Position numbers and translations under genes: made by a program
From: Canna indica
Taxonomy: Eukaryota > Streptophyta > Magnoliopsida > Zingiberales > Cannaceae
DNA: 64,000 nt
Assembly: GCA_034359265.1 (NCBI GenBank)
Contig: CP136890.1
Coordinates: 30,794,501 to 30,858,500, forward strand
Direction of reading: 5' to 3'
In this document: positions 43,801 to 56,928 of the stretch, piece by piece
Numbering within the stretch: the stretch's first letter is position 1
Layout of the letters: each line of letters begins with the position of its first letter
Notes under the pieces: model-generated
What the model saw: only the letters and a program-made list of their open reading frames with translations
The model's database searches: none
What the model was told of the DNA's origin: nothing

Positions 43801-46800
43801 TCAGCTGAGGATAGGGAAGATACGGGTGATATGTTCAAAGGGCATGCCATCTGATGTGCTCTTCTTCAGCTCTGGATGATTGAACTCATTACGAGGGAGG
43901 ACTATCAGCTGTGAATGGCTGTGACCCTTCTCGAGGACCCAACCATTGTTGGCCATATGGTACTCGATGAACTTATCTAATGAGAGACCTTCAATATTTA
44001 TGGCCTGCACTCCAAGCACAAAAACGTACAATTCAGAACAAGAAAGCAAAAAAATCATCAGCGAGCAGTGAGTATGCACATAAGGCTTTTCTGTTTTGAC
44101 ATGTATTTTTATTTGTGGCAGGAATGTAGTTGCTTAGCATGTTTATACTGGCCAAAAATATAGTACAAGAGCCATCTGGCAACTTCTCTGAACCAGGAGC
44201 AGATATTCACAATCATGCAGCAAAAAGATGAGTTGACCAGTCCAGGGATTGACCAAGTCAGAATTGATAGATCATGAATTCTTAGTTTCTTCTTCACTCA
44301 GTAGGTTTGGAAAATTAACATTATACAAGTACAGACAATACATAACTAAGGTAAAAACATAAAAACACACCTCTGCAATTACAGCCCTTGGCACTTTCTG
44401 GTAAGTCAAAGAAAGAACATGAATTGCATAAGCTTGGATTGCTTGCTCAAAACCTGCATCATACAAGCTGTAAATCACACTTCTTCGCCATACTTCAAAT
44501 ACATATACATATTCTGTTAGAAATCAGCTTTGGACCTAACTCCACCCCAAAAGCTAGCTCATGAGGGGAGGATTGTCTAATCTATTTAAAGGCTATCTAG
44601 ACCACAACCTCAACTAATGTGAGACTTTAACATATTCAAATAAATACATATGCCATATTTGTATATTCACAAGCTTTCAACCTTTTCTTGCCTTGGTGAG
44701 CTTATAATTTTTTTTAAGCTATATAGAATCAGAAAAGATAGAGGAGGTCAGAACATGGGGAAATAAGGGAATAACTAGAAATTGTTTGCTGATGGTGTTT
44801 ATATAGAGAAAGCAGAGAATGATAATGCAAGACTTTATGACAGAGGCGGATGCACTTTGTTTATAAAGTTGAATGAATTGAAAGTAATCAAGTCAATTCC
44901 ATTTCACTCTATATTTGCTTCTATTGGCCAATCTTGTTGTGTGCATGAATTTTTCTTATTTTCTAGCATCTGTAAAAACTATCTCTATACTAGCACCTGT
45001 TCCCTTCATCCACCATATCATGGAATCACCATTGATTGGTGGCAGCAATTGGATAAATGTCAACAGAAGGAAGTGAGGAACACAGACAAGCACACATTTG
45101 TGTCATTGTTGATGATGTAATGTAGCCATCAATCTTAGTCATGTATGATTACATATCATAACCTCTCATCAATGTGTTGATAGTTGGGGAAACAATTAAA
45201 TGTCAAGAGAAAAATTACATAGTTAGTCATCAGGTCAGCTTCTACGAGTAGAGCATAGGTAAGCATTCTTTTTTACCTGGTACAACTTCAAGTACGCTGC
45301 GGTTCTTTGCTGCTTCATCCCAAAATTGACGAAACCTTGCAGTCTGCAATTGTCATTAAATTCAAAATAGCAACAACGATTTAGAAGCATATAACCAGCA
45401 ATAGAAAGAATACTTACTTCTAGATAGTGAGACAGAACAATCAATGTCTTGATCTGCTCATCCATTTGCTGCAAAGTGAAAAGTTCAATGATTCAGAACA
45501 CTAAAAGCAAGTCAACTTATAAACCAAAAGGAATAGCTACTAAACAACAATGTATATAATATAACAAAATCCTGATTACTTATCTCAGTTCCTTATAAGT
45601 TATAATGTACAAAATAAGTATTTAATAATTAATACAATACAAAAACTTTTTTGGATATTAAAAAAAGTACTTTATAGCCTTAAGCGAAATTATTATGCTA
45701 AAAAGGTTATGCAAACAAAGATTTTGGGATCGGCCAGTTGTGAAGAATAGTAAAAGAGCGTGTTCTGCCATAGATTATAATGGCAACATTATGAACGAGT
45801 AAATTACATCTCTCCAGTCTAAGAACAGTTACCATAGGTTAACCACTTAACAAGATACAAACATAGCTGAGTTAGACAAAAGTTTCACATGTGTACTTGA
45901 AGGGTTTCTTTTACTAGATATGTTAATGAGTATTTATCAACATTATTTAGCTGTGCCCAGATTCCCAGTATTATTTAAAAAACTAGTTCATCTAAAAGCA
46001 AATGAAGGGCAGAAATGTCAAATACCACTGGCTCAGGAATCAGGAAGAGACAAAGGCTAAAATCTGGGGCTGGCATAGCCATGAGAGCCTGTAAGAAGAG
46101 GAAACAAAGTTAAGAAGCAGCCTATGAATATTAAAACTGTTTATCAACATTTAATTAGTTCTTTTATTTCAATCTGACCAGACCTTGATCAGAATCCGAA
46201 CTACAATTGGAATACTCATTCGATCTGGCTCAAACTATAAAAAGAGATTGAAAAGTCAGATAGATACGAAAAATATATATTCCATTGATTTCTACAGAAA
46301 AAGGCATTGAAACCCACTACCTGATAAAGACGAAGAAGGCAAAGGTTGGCATCCAAACTGTATGTTTGAGATGATACCTACCATAAGAAAAAGGTGATCA
46401 AAAGCTAAAAGAACTAAATATACAGAAATAAAAATATAAATGAAAAAAATAAAGATGTTGATTAGGTGGACCCTATAAGCATTGTACTTGGTAAAAAGTA
46501 CCAATTGATTATATGGTTTTCAAGCAGAAGACATTAGCAGTACAAAATCAAAACTAGGAATTTCTCCTAACATCTCTAACACCAGTATCAAACTTGTGTG
46601 TTTCCTGGCTAACGCAATCCACAACTGAGGAAGCTAAATTTGGCACTGAATGATTTTAGAATTTTGTTTCTCAAGTAACTCGAGACCCGTGATATGTCAA
46701 GTTGGCATCCAGATTTCTTTAATAAGTGAATGCCTCTCCCAATAATGTGTGCAATATACATATCAAGGAAATGATCAATTTACAACTCTAGCTAGCAAGC

Positions 46801-47237
46801 TTTCAGTCCTTCAAATGTAGTCTACACTCATAAATTAGGGACTGGTAAAGAGACAGTATACGGGGAACATAATTGATCCCTAAATCGACTCAATTAGGTC
46901 AAATTGTACCATGAACAAACTAATTACCATCCCTGAAATAGATGAAAGAATAATTTCTATAAAATCCATGTAACGTCTTTATAACAAGTACATGCTAATA
47001 TAACATTCAAAGGGATAGATTTAATCGCGACTGGATGAAATCCATGGTTTCCAAATGCAATACTGGGAACTTGAAACCAAGACGGAGATCAGTAGTACGG
47101 ATTCGAAGGGTGAACACCTGCTCGTTTACGTAGTTCTCCAGATCGGTGAGGATGTCGGGATTGTAAGGATTCACCGCGACGAGTTGCTCCACGGTGTAGG
47201 CCACCTGCTGCTGCTGCGGAGGCTGCTCCCTTCCCAT
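43801..47237 (-). CDS. EIF3K: Eukaryotic translation initiation factor 3 subunit K
   Basis: Subunit k of the eIF3 complex, which binds the 40S subunit during initiation in the cytosol. Eight exons on minus: 47118-47237, 46321-46377, 46184-46234, 46026-46088, 45418-45468, 45277-45343, 44371-44453 and 43801-44004. All have GT-AG borders and matching phases, giving 231 residues, close to the usual ~226. The protein starts MGREQPPQQQQVAYTVEQL and has LDANLCLLRLYQFEP, MAMPAPDFSLCLFLIPE, IKTLIVLSHYLETARFRQFW, GFEQAIQAYAIHVLSLTYQK and INIEGLSLDKF. It ends HITRIFPILS before TGA (43803-43801). The poly-Gln run near the N-terminus is a small species-specific expansion. An intron (44454-45276) contains a small solo LTR. 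Intact and probably expressed. Confidence 0.96.
44515..44632. mobile_element. Solo LTR of a TRIM-like retrotransposon in an eIF3k intron
   Basis: 118 bp beginning TGTTAGAAATC and ending GACTTTAACA (TG...CA with inverted ends TGTTA/TAACA). It is flanked by a perfect 5 bp duplication TATTC at 44510-44514 and 44633-44637. Its inner text (CCCCAAAAGCTAGCTCATGA, GTGAGACTTTAACA) matches a short dispersed sequence I recall from many plant genomes. The size suits a terminal-repeat-in-miniature element. It does not touch splice sites. Confidence 0.75.
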
Positions 47238-47365
47238 CTCGCTATCGAGGCCCCAGAAATCTTGAGAAAGGAGAGAAAGATGAGAGTTTTGAGCGAAAAA
47301 GAGGAAATGAACGCAAGGTGAGACAGCTGCGGGATTGGAGCAAAATAGATGAAAAAATAGAGCGC

Positions 47366-47658
47366 AAACCCTAAAACCCACCCCCCAAAAATATTAATCC
47401 GACGGATGCATCAAACTTCGGATTCTTTTCGTGATCGGGAGATCTGAAACTATGTCTGTTTTCCGACAGTCGACATATGCATCAAGATTCGTAATTTCGT
47501 GTGATTAAAAGATCCGAACTCTTGGATGATTCGGATCAGAGTCCGTTTTCCCTGAGACGAAGTGATCCTGGCCGTCAATTGTTTTGTGGGGTTTCCTTTG
47601 TCCCGTTAAATTTGAGCTCACAAGGCCACAATTTGTCATAATTTTGGCAGATTGGGCT
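47366..47658 (-). promoter_or_regulatory. eIF3k promoter motifs: telo box and TGGGCT
   Basis: AAACCCTA at 47366-47373, about 130 bp upstream of the start codon, and TGGGCT at 47653-47658, each at the same side of the gene as in the RPSA copies. This suggests shared translation-gene regulation. Confidence 0.5.
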
Positions 47659-48071
47659 AAACTTGGCATATAATGACATAAAAAAGTAATTAACAAATGA
47701 TTATATATGATCAACGTTTCACATTTATAAAACATTCCTGACATTAGATGTATGAAACTATAATTTTCTCAAGAATACCACTTGATAATTCAAATTCAAA
47801 TTTATTTCAAGAATTCTTTTTGATATTTTGGTTAGAAATTTGGGACGGTGATCTTATCATTTTATTGCGGACCACTAACTTAGTGATTACCTATCCAATT
47901 ATTTTATTAATAAATCATAAGTTCGATCATTGATTATATTATTTTATGCGTTTACTTTTATATTTTTGTACGCTTTGTAACAATGCATTGTGTGTATATT
48001 CTCGCATTTGTATACGTTTTATAATAATTATATTATATAATTATTTTAAAAAAAATCTTATCATTTTATTT

Positions 48072-48622
48072 AGGCTTAATTATATTTTTGGTCCCCAAAA
48101 TATTATATTTTTTTCGTGTGGTTTATTCTTTTTAAAAAAATTTCGTTTAGTCCTTCAAAACTATTTTCATTTTTGTTTGATCCATCCGTTAGCTTTTCGT
48201 TAACTTTTACTGTTAAGTGCCGACATGACAATGATAACATGAATTAAAGAAGAACAAAATGAAAAAAAATAAAATATTTTAGGAGACTAGATAAAAAAAT
48301 AAAATATTTTAGGAGATTAGATAATTTTTTTTTTAATAATCTAAAACATAATAATATATACGTTAATAACACGAAGCATAATAATATATAAAATATTTTA
48401 TTCATCTAGTTTTTTAAAATATTTTATTTTTTTTCATATTTTTAATCCATGTCAGCATTGTCATGATGACACTTAATCGCAAAAGTTAACGAAAAGTTAA
48501 CGGATGGATCAAACAGAAATAAAAATGGTCTTTAAAAGACTAAACCTATATATATATATATATTTTAAATGAGAAATTAAACGAAAAAACGTGACCGTCT
48601 TAGGAAAAAAATATAATTAAAT
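48072..48622. mobile_element. MULE-type MITE between eIF3k and CFS1-like gene
   Basis: 551 bp with ~230 bp imperfect terminal inverted repeats (left AGGCTTAATTATATTTTTGG; right end reverse complement ATTTAATTATATTTTTTTCC). A perfect 9 bp duplication ATTTTATTT flanks it at 48063-48071 and 48623-48631. Arms share GTTTGATCCATCCGTTA and TTTTCGTTAACTTTT. No coding capacity. It lies about 130 bp from the CFS1 site-II motif, so it could affect that promoter. Confidence 0.83.
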
Positions 48623-48752
48623 ATTTTATTTATTTGTGACTGCGTCAGCTCTGTCACGCAGAACCGGTAAAAATGCTCAGATTGGATTCAGAACCGGTCA
48701 AATGAGCCGGCCCAGTCCGGTTTTCAATAAATGCATTGAAATCATCCCCAAA

Positions 48753-48968
48753 GGCCCAAACCGTGAAGAGCTCATCGTCGTCGTCGTCGTCGTGTCGTGA
48801 CAGCTGCGATTACTTCTTAACACCGCACCTCCTCCTATCCATCGTTTTCTTTCCTTGCCTGCCAACCAAACCCTAGATAGAAGAAGAAGAATATTCTCTT
48901 CGTCGGTCCAATCCATCCACCGCCATCTCCGCCACCTCTTCGAGGCCATCTCGGATTGCTGAGAAGTA
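48753..48968 (+). promoter_or_regulatory. CFS1-like gene promoter and 5' leader exon
   Basis: GGCCCA (TGGGCC on minus) at 48753-48758 and telo box AAACCCTA at 48868-48875. A likely 5' leader exon follows, ending at about 48968 before a GTGAGT donor. The next coding exon begins at 49632. A (GTC)n tract lies near 48778-48795. The exact transcription start is not visible. Confidence 0.5.
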
Positions 48969-49631
48969 GTGAGTTGCCATCGATCTCTATTCAATTTCCG
49001 CGTAATAAATTTTGTTGCAACCGTTTCCTGTTTTGTCTTTCTTCTCTAAATTTAGGGCTTGCATCGTTCTTATATTCTAATTCAAGAATTCCTTCCTTTC
49101 GTTTCGCTATACTTTATTGTTGTTGATGTTTATTCATGGATCTCGAAGTTTGGAAAAGTGGGCCAAGTCTGAAATCATAGTTGTGAAAGAAAAAGGGAGA
49201 AAACTTTGATGTTTAGATTGTTGACGGCTACAGAACCTTCGTAAGAATAACTATTGATGGAATACTTTGCTGATTGTTACAAATATTCAACTTGAAGAAA
49301 GGATCCAGTTTTGATATGTATGTACAATTTTGATGCTTTAGATGAGAGCTGTCGGAATGAGCTGATTTTTGACCTTGCATTATTCACTCATGATTGTTGA
49401 ATTTGTGCTCTATTACGATACTTTCACCTTTGCATTTGCTTGTTTTTTTCGGAGAGTTCTTGTTCAGTCTATTTAGAGAAGCATAATATTTATGCTTAAA
49501 TAGCTCTGGTAGATACAAGATGATATTTTTACTTGATGAAATGTATGGGTTCATTGCTATGATAGTGATTTTCAAATGAATGATTATAATCCTGAATACA
49601 ATCTAGACTCTGAAAGGACACAAATTTTCAG

Positions 49632-52600
49632 GAAAGACTCCATTGCTGCATAAATTTCATCCTGAATCAAAATCCATGGTGACATCTGAGGAAAGAACTT
49701 CATACTCTTCACTCTCAAACCTAGACATAGGTAGCTATCATGATAAAGAGAATGCTGAATTCTTGATGGACCAGGGCAAGAGTTCTTTATCAGGTTCAAT
49801 AGTGCCAAGGCAAAGTCATCCATACCAAACCTCATCAGAGCTTGACTTCCCTGAGCAGAGTGATCAAGGTGAAGAATACAGTTATTCAAGCCAAATCAAA
49901 GCTAATCCTGAAGTGAACTTGAAGAATGTTTTTAGTGGGCTAGCTGCAATTCTCTTGGGCAAGAACCGAGTTGATGGTGATATTCAGCCACAGTTGACAT
50001 CCAACTCAGATATATCATTTTTTAGTTCTGGATTGAGTGGAGATTGCCTTTTGCATCCATCAGTATGTGTGCCAAGCGCACCACCTTTCGAGGTAGAAGA
50101 TATTAACTATAGTGCATACAAAGAAGTACTTGAAGCAGAACCCCCTGAATGGCTTCCAGATAGTTATACTAGAGTTTGCATGCAATGTAATTCCCCTTTC
50201 ACAGCCATTACTCGCGGAAGGCATCACTGTCGGTTTTGTGGTGGTATCTTCTGCAGAGAATGTACAAAGGGAAGATGCTTGTTACCAGTCAAGTTCCGGG
50301 ATCGAAATCCTCAAAGAGTCTGTGATACTTGCTATGACAGGCTTGATCCGTTGCAGAGCATACTGATTATCTCGAATAGTAATTCTGTGCAGTCAGCTAA
50401 GCATGATGTTACTGACTGGACTTGCATGAGAGGATGGTTAAATTTCCCAGTCAGTATGTCTATGGAATATGAAATTTACAAAGCGACAAATACATTGAGG
50501 AGTTATTGCGAGGTGCAATTACCTAAAACTTCTATATTTGAGCTTTCTATTCCAGATTAAAGTATCTTTTTCTAACTTAGAGATGAGGAGCCTTAAAATA
50601 TGAATTGTCATGTAATTATCACCTTGTCCAATATGCAGGTTTCTAGGTTAGATCCCGAGAAATCAATTCCATGGGCTGTCCTTAAAAGAGCAAAAGGGCT
50701 TGCCATATTGACAGTAGCCAAAGCTGGTGCACTTCTCACTTACAAGGTGGGTACTGGTCTTGTAGTTTCACGAAGAGTTGATGGATCGTGGTCTGCACCA
50801 TCTGCCATTCTATCGGCTGGTTTAGGATGGGGAGCACAGGTAAGCATTTGAGTTCTTGGTCATTCTTCTATTGATTCTTGCTCATTTTTATATAAGAATG
50901 ATAACTACCTATACATATATCAACTATAGATACCGAGAGCACATTTTCAATGGTTCAAGTTTTTGGTAGATAGATTGTTGCAAACAGTGTTTAATTAGGA
51001 AATTTTATGAGAAACAAAAATAGTTGAGGTTTAAAAAGAACAAAAGGAAATGGTGATGTATTGAAATATGCTAAGAGACATTACATCTCATACAAAAATA
51101 TGATGAGAGGCATTACATTTCATGCAAAAATTAAAAGATAAAAATAAAATATATCACTATTTATTTTTCAGATTTATAGTATATTAGTTAGGGGTGGCAT
51201 TGGACATCCTTAAACACCAAGTAATTGGTTAACCCAACTCAATTTAACTGGGTATAGATAGGGGTTTGAGTAGCAATATTATTACTCAGGTAAAATTGGA
51301 GTAAGGTATGGGTATGACTCCTAGGTAGTCCATACTCGATACTCAATTTAAAAATTATATGTTAATTTATTTCATATATAACATCCATACCTAGAGGTGG
51401 CAATCATATGGTACTCGATTTTCCCACCATACTCGTATCCTAGTTGAATATAAATCAGGTATCAAATTCAATACTTGTAGCTTGCTCACAAGCTCTTCCG
51501 GATACTTGTATTTAACATATACAGGTAGGGTACACCTGGGTACTTCATATACTCGCCGTAAATTTTTTTAATAACATTAACAGAACTTGAAAAGAAATAG
51601 CCTCTTCTACTTCAATCAATATTCTATTCAACAAACACGAAACTAATTCAACAATATAATAATAACAAGTCACAAACAAGAAAACAACATCAACTTATTC
51701 CAAATTAATTAAAATAGAAAACAACATGCTTAGTTTATACCATAGTATTAGTATAAGATTGTCGAAATTAAATGAGACTGTTAAGACATTTAACATCCAA
51801 ACAAGATATTAACATTTAAGAACAAGAAGTTTCATCACCTTTCATCATTTTCCAGTGCAAATTAAACTTCGCCCCCACCATACATTGTTGTACTTCACTT
51901 GACTCTCCCCCGTGTGTTGCTAATTATTCAATCTTGAATTAGGAATTCGTCAAAAACGAACCTGCATATCAGAAAAATAAAATGATTAATAAAGATATTC
52001 AATGAGATTCTGATGTAATTGTTAACATAAAATTAATAAATAAGTTAGATATTATGCATACTTTCTAACATCGGAATGGACAAATGCAATTTCAATGTTA
52101 ATGTGAATACTTTTGAATAAATTATCTAGCGATCTATTACTTAATGGTAGAATAGTTTAAATGAGGTGTTGTACACACATTAAGTCTGATTGTGAATGAC
52201 AAATTATTTGTGATTGGAGGTGTAATAAAAATTATTCATGATAGTGTTGCATTTTGCCCAGCCACTCCTTCAAGAGTGGAACAATTTGAAGAAGTGACAC
52301 GTCTTGAAAATTCCAATTACTACAAAATTATATCTTGAATGTAAAACCCAATGAGCTCTATGTATTTGAAGCTTCAAATGACCATAGATTACAAGGATAT
52401 GTTTCTTAGATTGAAGTATAGAGAAACACATTACAAATTCTTTACAGAGAGATGAGGATGAAGATTACATGACTATTGGAGCATTTTAGTAAGTTGATTG
52501 TATTTTTTCAGGAACAAATTATCTCAGTGTTGATAATTACATGGTTGAGACTTGTCAGCTTCGAAATGTATAAGTGCAATGGAAAGAATCTGATGATGAA

Positions 52601-55600
52601 ATGACAAACAAATGTTTGATACACATGTGAAATGTTGAAGTAGAATTTATATTCTTTTGGACACCAATCAATTTATGTTTGAGATTCAAATTTAAGGTGA
52701 TGTAGTTTTACTTTTCTATTATATACAATGGGGATCCATCTTTGGAGCTTGGTGTTGAGTTAAGAATCCTTGTATTATTTGTTGCAAGAATATCAATGTA
52801 AGACTTTTAAAAAGAACTTGTGATTATCTAATTCCTGCAACATCTAGTATTATTGCTAATCCAAATAGCCGAGATAACGAGTTTGACTTTTTGGTTGCAT
52901 TTTGACATGAACCTCATGCTGAAACTAAATTTGAGATTTATATATTTAAACTTTTGAAGGAATCTTGTTTTCCATTTAGTACAATCTTAAACATTTTATT
53001 GTGGTGGAGAATTCAACTAATTGCTTGGTCATATTTTAACTATTCCTACATCCTCAGTTGCATCAGATGAATATTTAATACTAGTGGAAGGATAGTTAAT
53101 CTCCAAAGTAGATTTTATTAAAATACACAAGAGGCGTTGATGTGCTCATAAAATTTGGCTATGAAAGAGATGAGAAATATGGTGAAAGTGATAAAAAAAA
53201 TTCTTATTGTTAAATGTTAATTTGTTTTGTTTTCAAGTTAAGTATCTTTACACTTTTGCTTAATCTTGACAATCTTATATTATTGTTAATTTTCACCATA
53301 ATTTTTGCTTGTTTGTTTTAATTTGGAATAAGTTGTTGCTGTTTTCTTGTCAGTAAACTGTGATTATTGAATTGTTGAATTACTTTAGTGTTTGTTGAAC
53401 ATGTTTTAATGGAAGTTTTTAGTAGAATAGGTTATTTTTCCAAGCTTTTAATATGTTATTTGGGTATTTTGGTGTTGGAACATTGGGTACCCATGTGTAC
53501 TCTACCTATTTATGTGGGTAATGGGTACGTGTGGATACTCAAAAGAGCTAGTGGGTAGGGTATCTGACCCATATTCAGGTAGGGTACACATATAGGCTTA
53601 AATTAATCAGTAGGGTAAGGTTATGGTAAAAAGAATGGATACCCACCTGTTGCTACCCATATTTTTCTCTAATGACAGATTCATGCTCTTAGTTTTTTCT
53701 GTTGTAACATAACAATTCAATTTCAATTAATAGGAAACCTAGCCATTTGTAAGGGTATGTATATCTAATAGTGTTTTCACTTGGCTGTGCTTCTATGCAA
53801 GCTTGGAACCTGCGAATGTGGATTGAAATGGAACCAAAAGCTTAAACAACAAAGCCTTGCTTTTGGACTAACTTTCTTTAACAAGTGAAACTAGGGTTGT
53901 AACGGTTGTTTGTTTGAATTGAAAAACCTTACCAATAAAGGTATTTGGAATTGGTGTAAACTGTGGAATACAAGGGAAATATTTTGCCTGTCTTCTCATG
54001 TTTGAAGTGCTGGAAAATGCTTAAAAATAGGTTAGGCCGTTAGGGGGAAAAGATGAATGAGAAGAACTAGAAAGAAGATTTAAAATTTTTTCACCAAAAA
54101 GCTAATTTCCAACAATCTATTTCTTTTAAAGAATATGTAGCAATAAAAGGTATTTCTATATATAATAATAATTGTTTGAACTGGTTTTTGACTTAAGTTT
54201 TAATGACGTTGATCATCAAAATTGGAGGGATTTTTACCCCAGGTTTGCTTCCAAATACCCAATTTTTTTTTTTAAAAAATCATTTCCAGCTTAACTTGCT
54301 CCTACCCATCCTGACTTGATAATACACATAAAGTTGGGTTTATATAAATAAATTGTACATGTACTTGTCTTGACCCAGCCTTCTATACCCACAACATGCC
54401 CATCCTACCCCATTGTCATCCCCAACATGTCTAGGGTTCAAAACATGAAAATAGCATCTCTACTTGCAGTGCTAAATCTGTAATTGATCCTCCTAAATGA
54501 TGAATTTGTGGGAGCCTTGTGGCCTTGTTTGCTCTTTCTCTGAACATGCTGTCTTCTTCTCTTTTGGTAATAAAACCACTATTGATAGTTGGTGTAGCTT
54601 CTCAAATTTGTGGCCAGTCTCATGATTATAGAATATTTTCATTTTCACTTGTATGTCCTGTTGTTTTCTGTAAAAGTGGAATAAAGTATTAAGTTTACCT
54701 GAATTTTAAATATACTATGGTGCTTGAAATCATAAAAATAGAACTCCTGCTTGGGCATGTTTATCCAGGTTTTGGAGGTAAATGTGCAGGCTGTGGTTGT
54801 TATCCACTTTGTTACAAAAGCAGGATGGAGAGAAGCATGCAATAGAACCACTGGGTTAACATAATCTGTTTTAAATTTTTTGAGATAGGCCTTACCTTAT
54901 ATATTTAGACCATACAGCAACATTCATTTCTGGCCCAACCATGCCAAGTTAGAATGGATTCGTGGAGACACTTATAAATTGCATTTTCATGCATTACTTT
55001 GAAGATGTAATGAATTAGTAGCTGGGATTTTATCATGTCTAATTAATATGCTATTAACATAGTTTCTAGTCTACCTGAAGAATTGGAGAACCAACTATAT
55101 AGCTTCATCTCTCCTACTATGTGCTATGTCATAGTACTTTGTTGTTTATGATAGCATTTCTTTATTTTATTCTCACATCTAAAAGCTACGTAGTTGTTTT
55201 CAATTTCTTTTTCTTACTCTAATCTCTTTTTATGTCCATATATTAATCTTATTATTTGATCCTTTTCCTTCTTTTGTACAGATTGGTGGTGAACTTATGG
55301 ACTTCATCATCGTCCTTCATGGGTCTAAATCTGTTAAGGCATTTAGCAGCCGCATGCATATTTCGCTTGGTGCAGGTTTGAGTGCTGCGGCAGGACCAGT
55401 TGGCAGAGTGTTTGAAGCAGATCTCCGAACCGGTGATAAAGGGTCTGGCATGTGTTATACATACAGTTGCAGCAAAGGTAATAAATTTTCTTAGTTCCAT
55501 ATAAAAGCCAGCATGTATTCAGCTAATTGACAAGCTAATTTCTATGTTTTTTAAGAAAGTAAGAAACAACCAGAATTTGCGACTTCTGAAAAGTCTTTGA

Positions 55601-56816
55601 TTCATTTTCTGAACATATGTCAATGAAAGTGCACCAAAAACAGGCTTTAAGTCTTAAGTAATCCTAAATGATACACTTGCTTTGAATATGTGGATCAGAA
55701 TCCTATAGTAATTGTTACATGATCAACTTATGAGTTTGTTTTAATTAAGAAGACTGGCTAGAGATAATTCAAATGCTTAAAGTGATTGATGTACATACAA
55801 TTTACAAAGCTACAGAAATGTTCAAGTTTAGGCTTATTTGTACCAAATTTAAGAAGTGAAACAGAATGTATACAGAGGTTTAAGTACTTTCAATAGCTTG
55901 TCAGCAATAATGATAGATGTAGAAAAGTCAGAATCACATATTAGTAGAAGGATGATTAGACTGGAGAGGTGAATTCAATTTGTTGTAGTTTGCAAGACAT
56001 GTTCTCTGTTGGGAGAAAAAAATCTTGTAGACCATAAAAAGGAGGTCATGTTTCACACGTGAGAACTATCCACAAAGACATTTTAGCTTCTGTTGTGATC
56101 TTGAGATGGATGAGTAATTTGATCCACAAATAATTTTAAGAATTGTATATTAGTTGAATTAAGACAGCACCGTTTTAAGAAGAATGAAAAATTATTAAGC
56201 TTGTTTAGACATGTACAATAACACAAGGTACTTTGTGAATAAAGGCCAAGTATTTTCAAGGTGTGACATGAATGAAAGTATATCCATCTCGAGGATATGA
56301 CTTCCAGAAATTTTTTCCTGAGATCTAATTGCCTTTCTCTGCTAAGCTAATGGCAGAAAAAAATCATGCTGACAGAAACATAGTTGCATGTTTATTTTGC
56401 TCTAAATAAAGATTACTTGCAAGTATCCATTTCTAGGTATATTTGTCAGTTAACATGGCATGTGTAAATGTTTATTCCCATTTTTCTCTTATTCTCTCTC
56501 TGGGATGCTCTTTCTGTACTCAGCTGTAGAACGGGCCGGGGTCCTCTACTAAAATTTGCAAATGGTTAAGCAGTGAATTTGTAAGTTAGACATCTTCCAA
56601 GGTACTTATAATTCTGAATGGTACTTGGCAGGTGCTTTTGTTGGTGTCTCACTGGAAGGGAACGTTGTAGCAACCAGAATGGACACAAACCTGCGCTTTT
56701 ATGGCGATCCTTACTTGACCACCAGCGACATCCTCTTTGGGACAGTGGGGAGACCTAGAGCTGCTGGGCCATTGTACATGGCTCTTGATGAACTATACTC
56801 CAAGCTCAGAAATTAG
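49632..56816 (+). CDS. CFS1: FYVE and SYLF domain endosomal protein, CFS1-like
   Basis: Coding exons 49632-50512, 50639-50839, 55282-55477 and 56632-56816 (stop TAG), with GT-AG borders, give about 486 residues, the length of Arabidopsis CFS1. A FYVE zinc finger (about codons 168-240 of the first exon) shows WLPDS, the PI3P-binding RGRHHCR, paired cysteines and RVCDTCY. The SYLF (Ysc84-type) domain follows to the end: YEIYKATNTL, IPWAVLKRAKGLAILTVAKA, VVSRRVDGSWSAPSA, SLGAGLSAAAGPVGR, CYTYSCSKGAFVGVSLEG and NLRFYGDPYLTT. In Arabidopsis, CFS1 binds PI3P and actin and links autophagosomes to the ESCRT pathway. The same role is inferred here. The open frame continues upstream of the first in-exon ATG (49676; residues GKTPLLHKF precede it) and exon 49632 starts mid-codon, so a first coding exon upstream was not resolved. 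One intron is 4.4 kb. Confidence 0.92.
50840..55281. other. 4.4 kb CFS1-like intron, mostly transposon-derived
   Basis: Intron between the two central SYLF exons, much longer than the gene's others (126 and 1154 bp). It contains hAT-related remnants (next entry) and repeated GGTGGCA / GGGTA-rich ends near 51184, 51390, 53480-53660 and 54300-54420, of the kind seen at hAT termini. No host coding exon was found inside. Confidence 0.6.
52200..53200 (+). pseudogene. hAT transposase remnant in CFS1-like intron
   Basis: Plus-strand decayed frames near 52990-53150 recall the hAT C-terminal dimerisation region: TIPTSSVASDEY then a run ending LISKVDFI and a HKIWL-like end, with stops and frameshifts. 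Upstream text near 52250-52310 (TPSRVEQFEEVTRLENSNYY) could be another transposase block. Ends and target duplication were not pinned, so the element borders are unknown (perhaps 51184 to 54430). Confidence 0.5.
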
Positions 56817-56928
56817 TTTTCTGTGCATAGTCTGCTTCTTGCTGGTCACCCTCATCATATCATCTAATGATGCCGAAGGCGAAATACAGTGTCGTATTAC
56901 TTGTGATCTTCAAATGGATTAAACATAT

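Noticed and set aside
44782..45120. 112-codon plus-strand frame inside an eIF3k intron
   Set aside because: Lies wholly in the intron, antisense to the gene, without recognisable homology.
50112..50366. 84-codon plus-strand frame over the FYVE exon
   Set aside because: Out-of-frame shadow of the CFS1-like coding exon.
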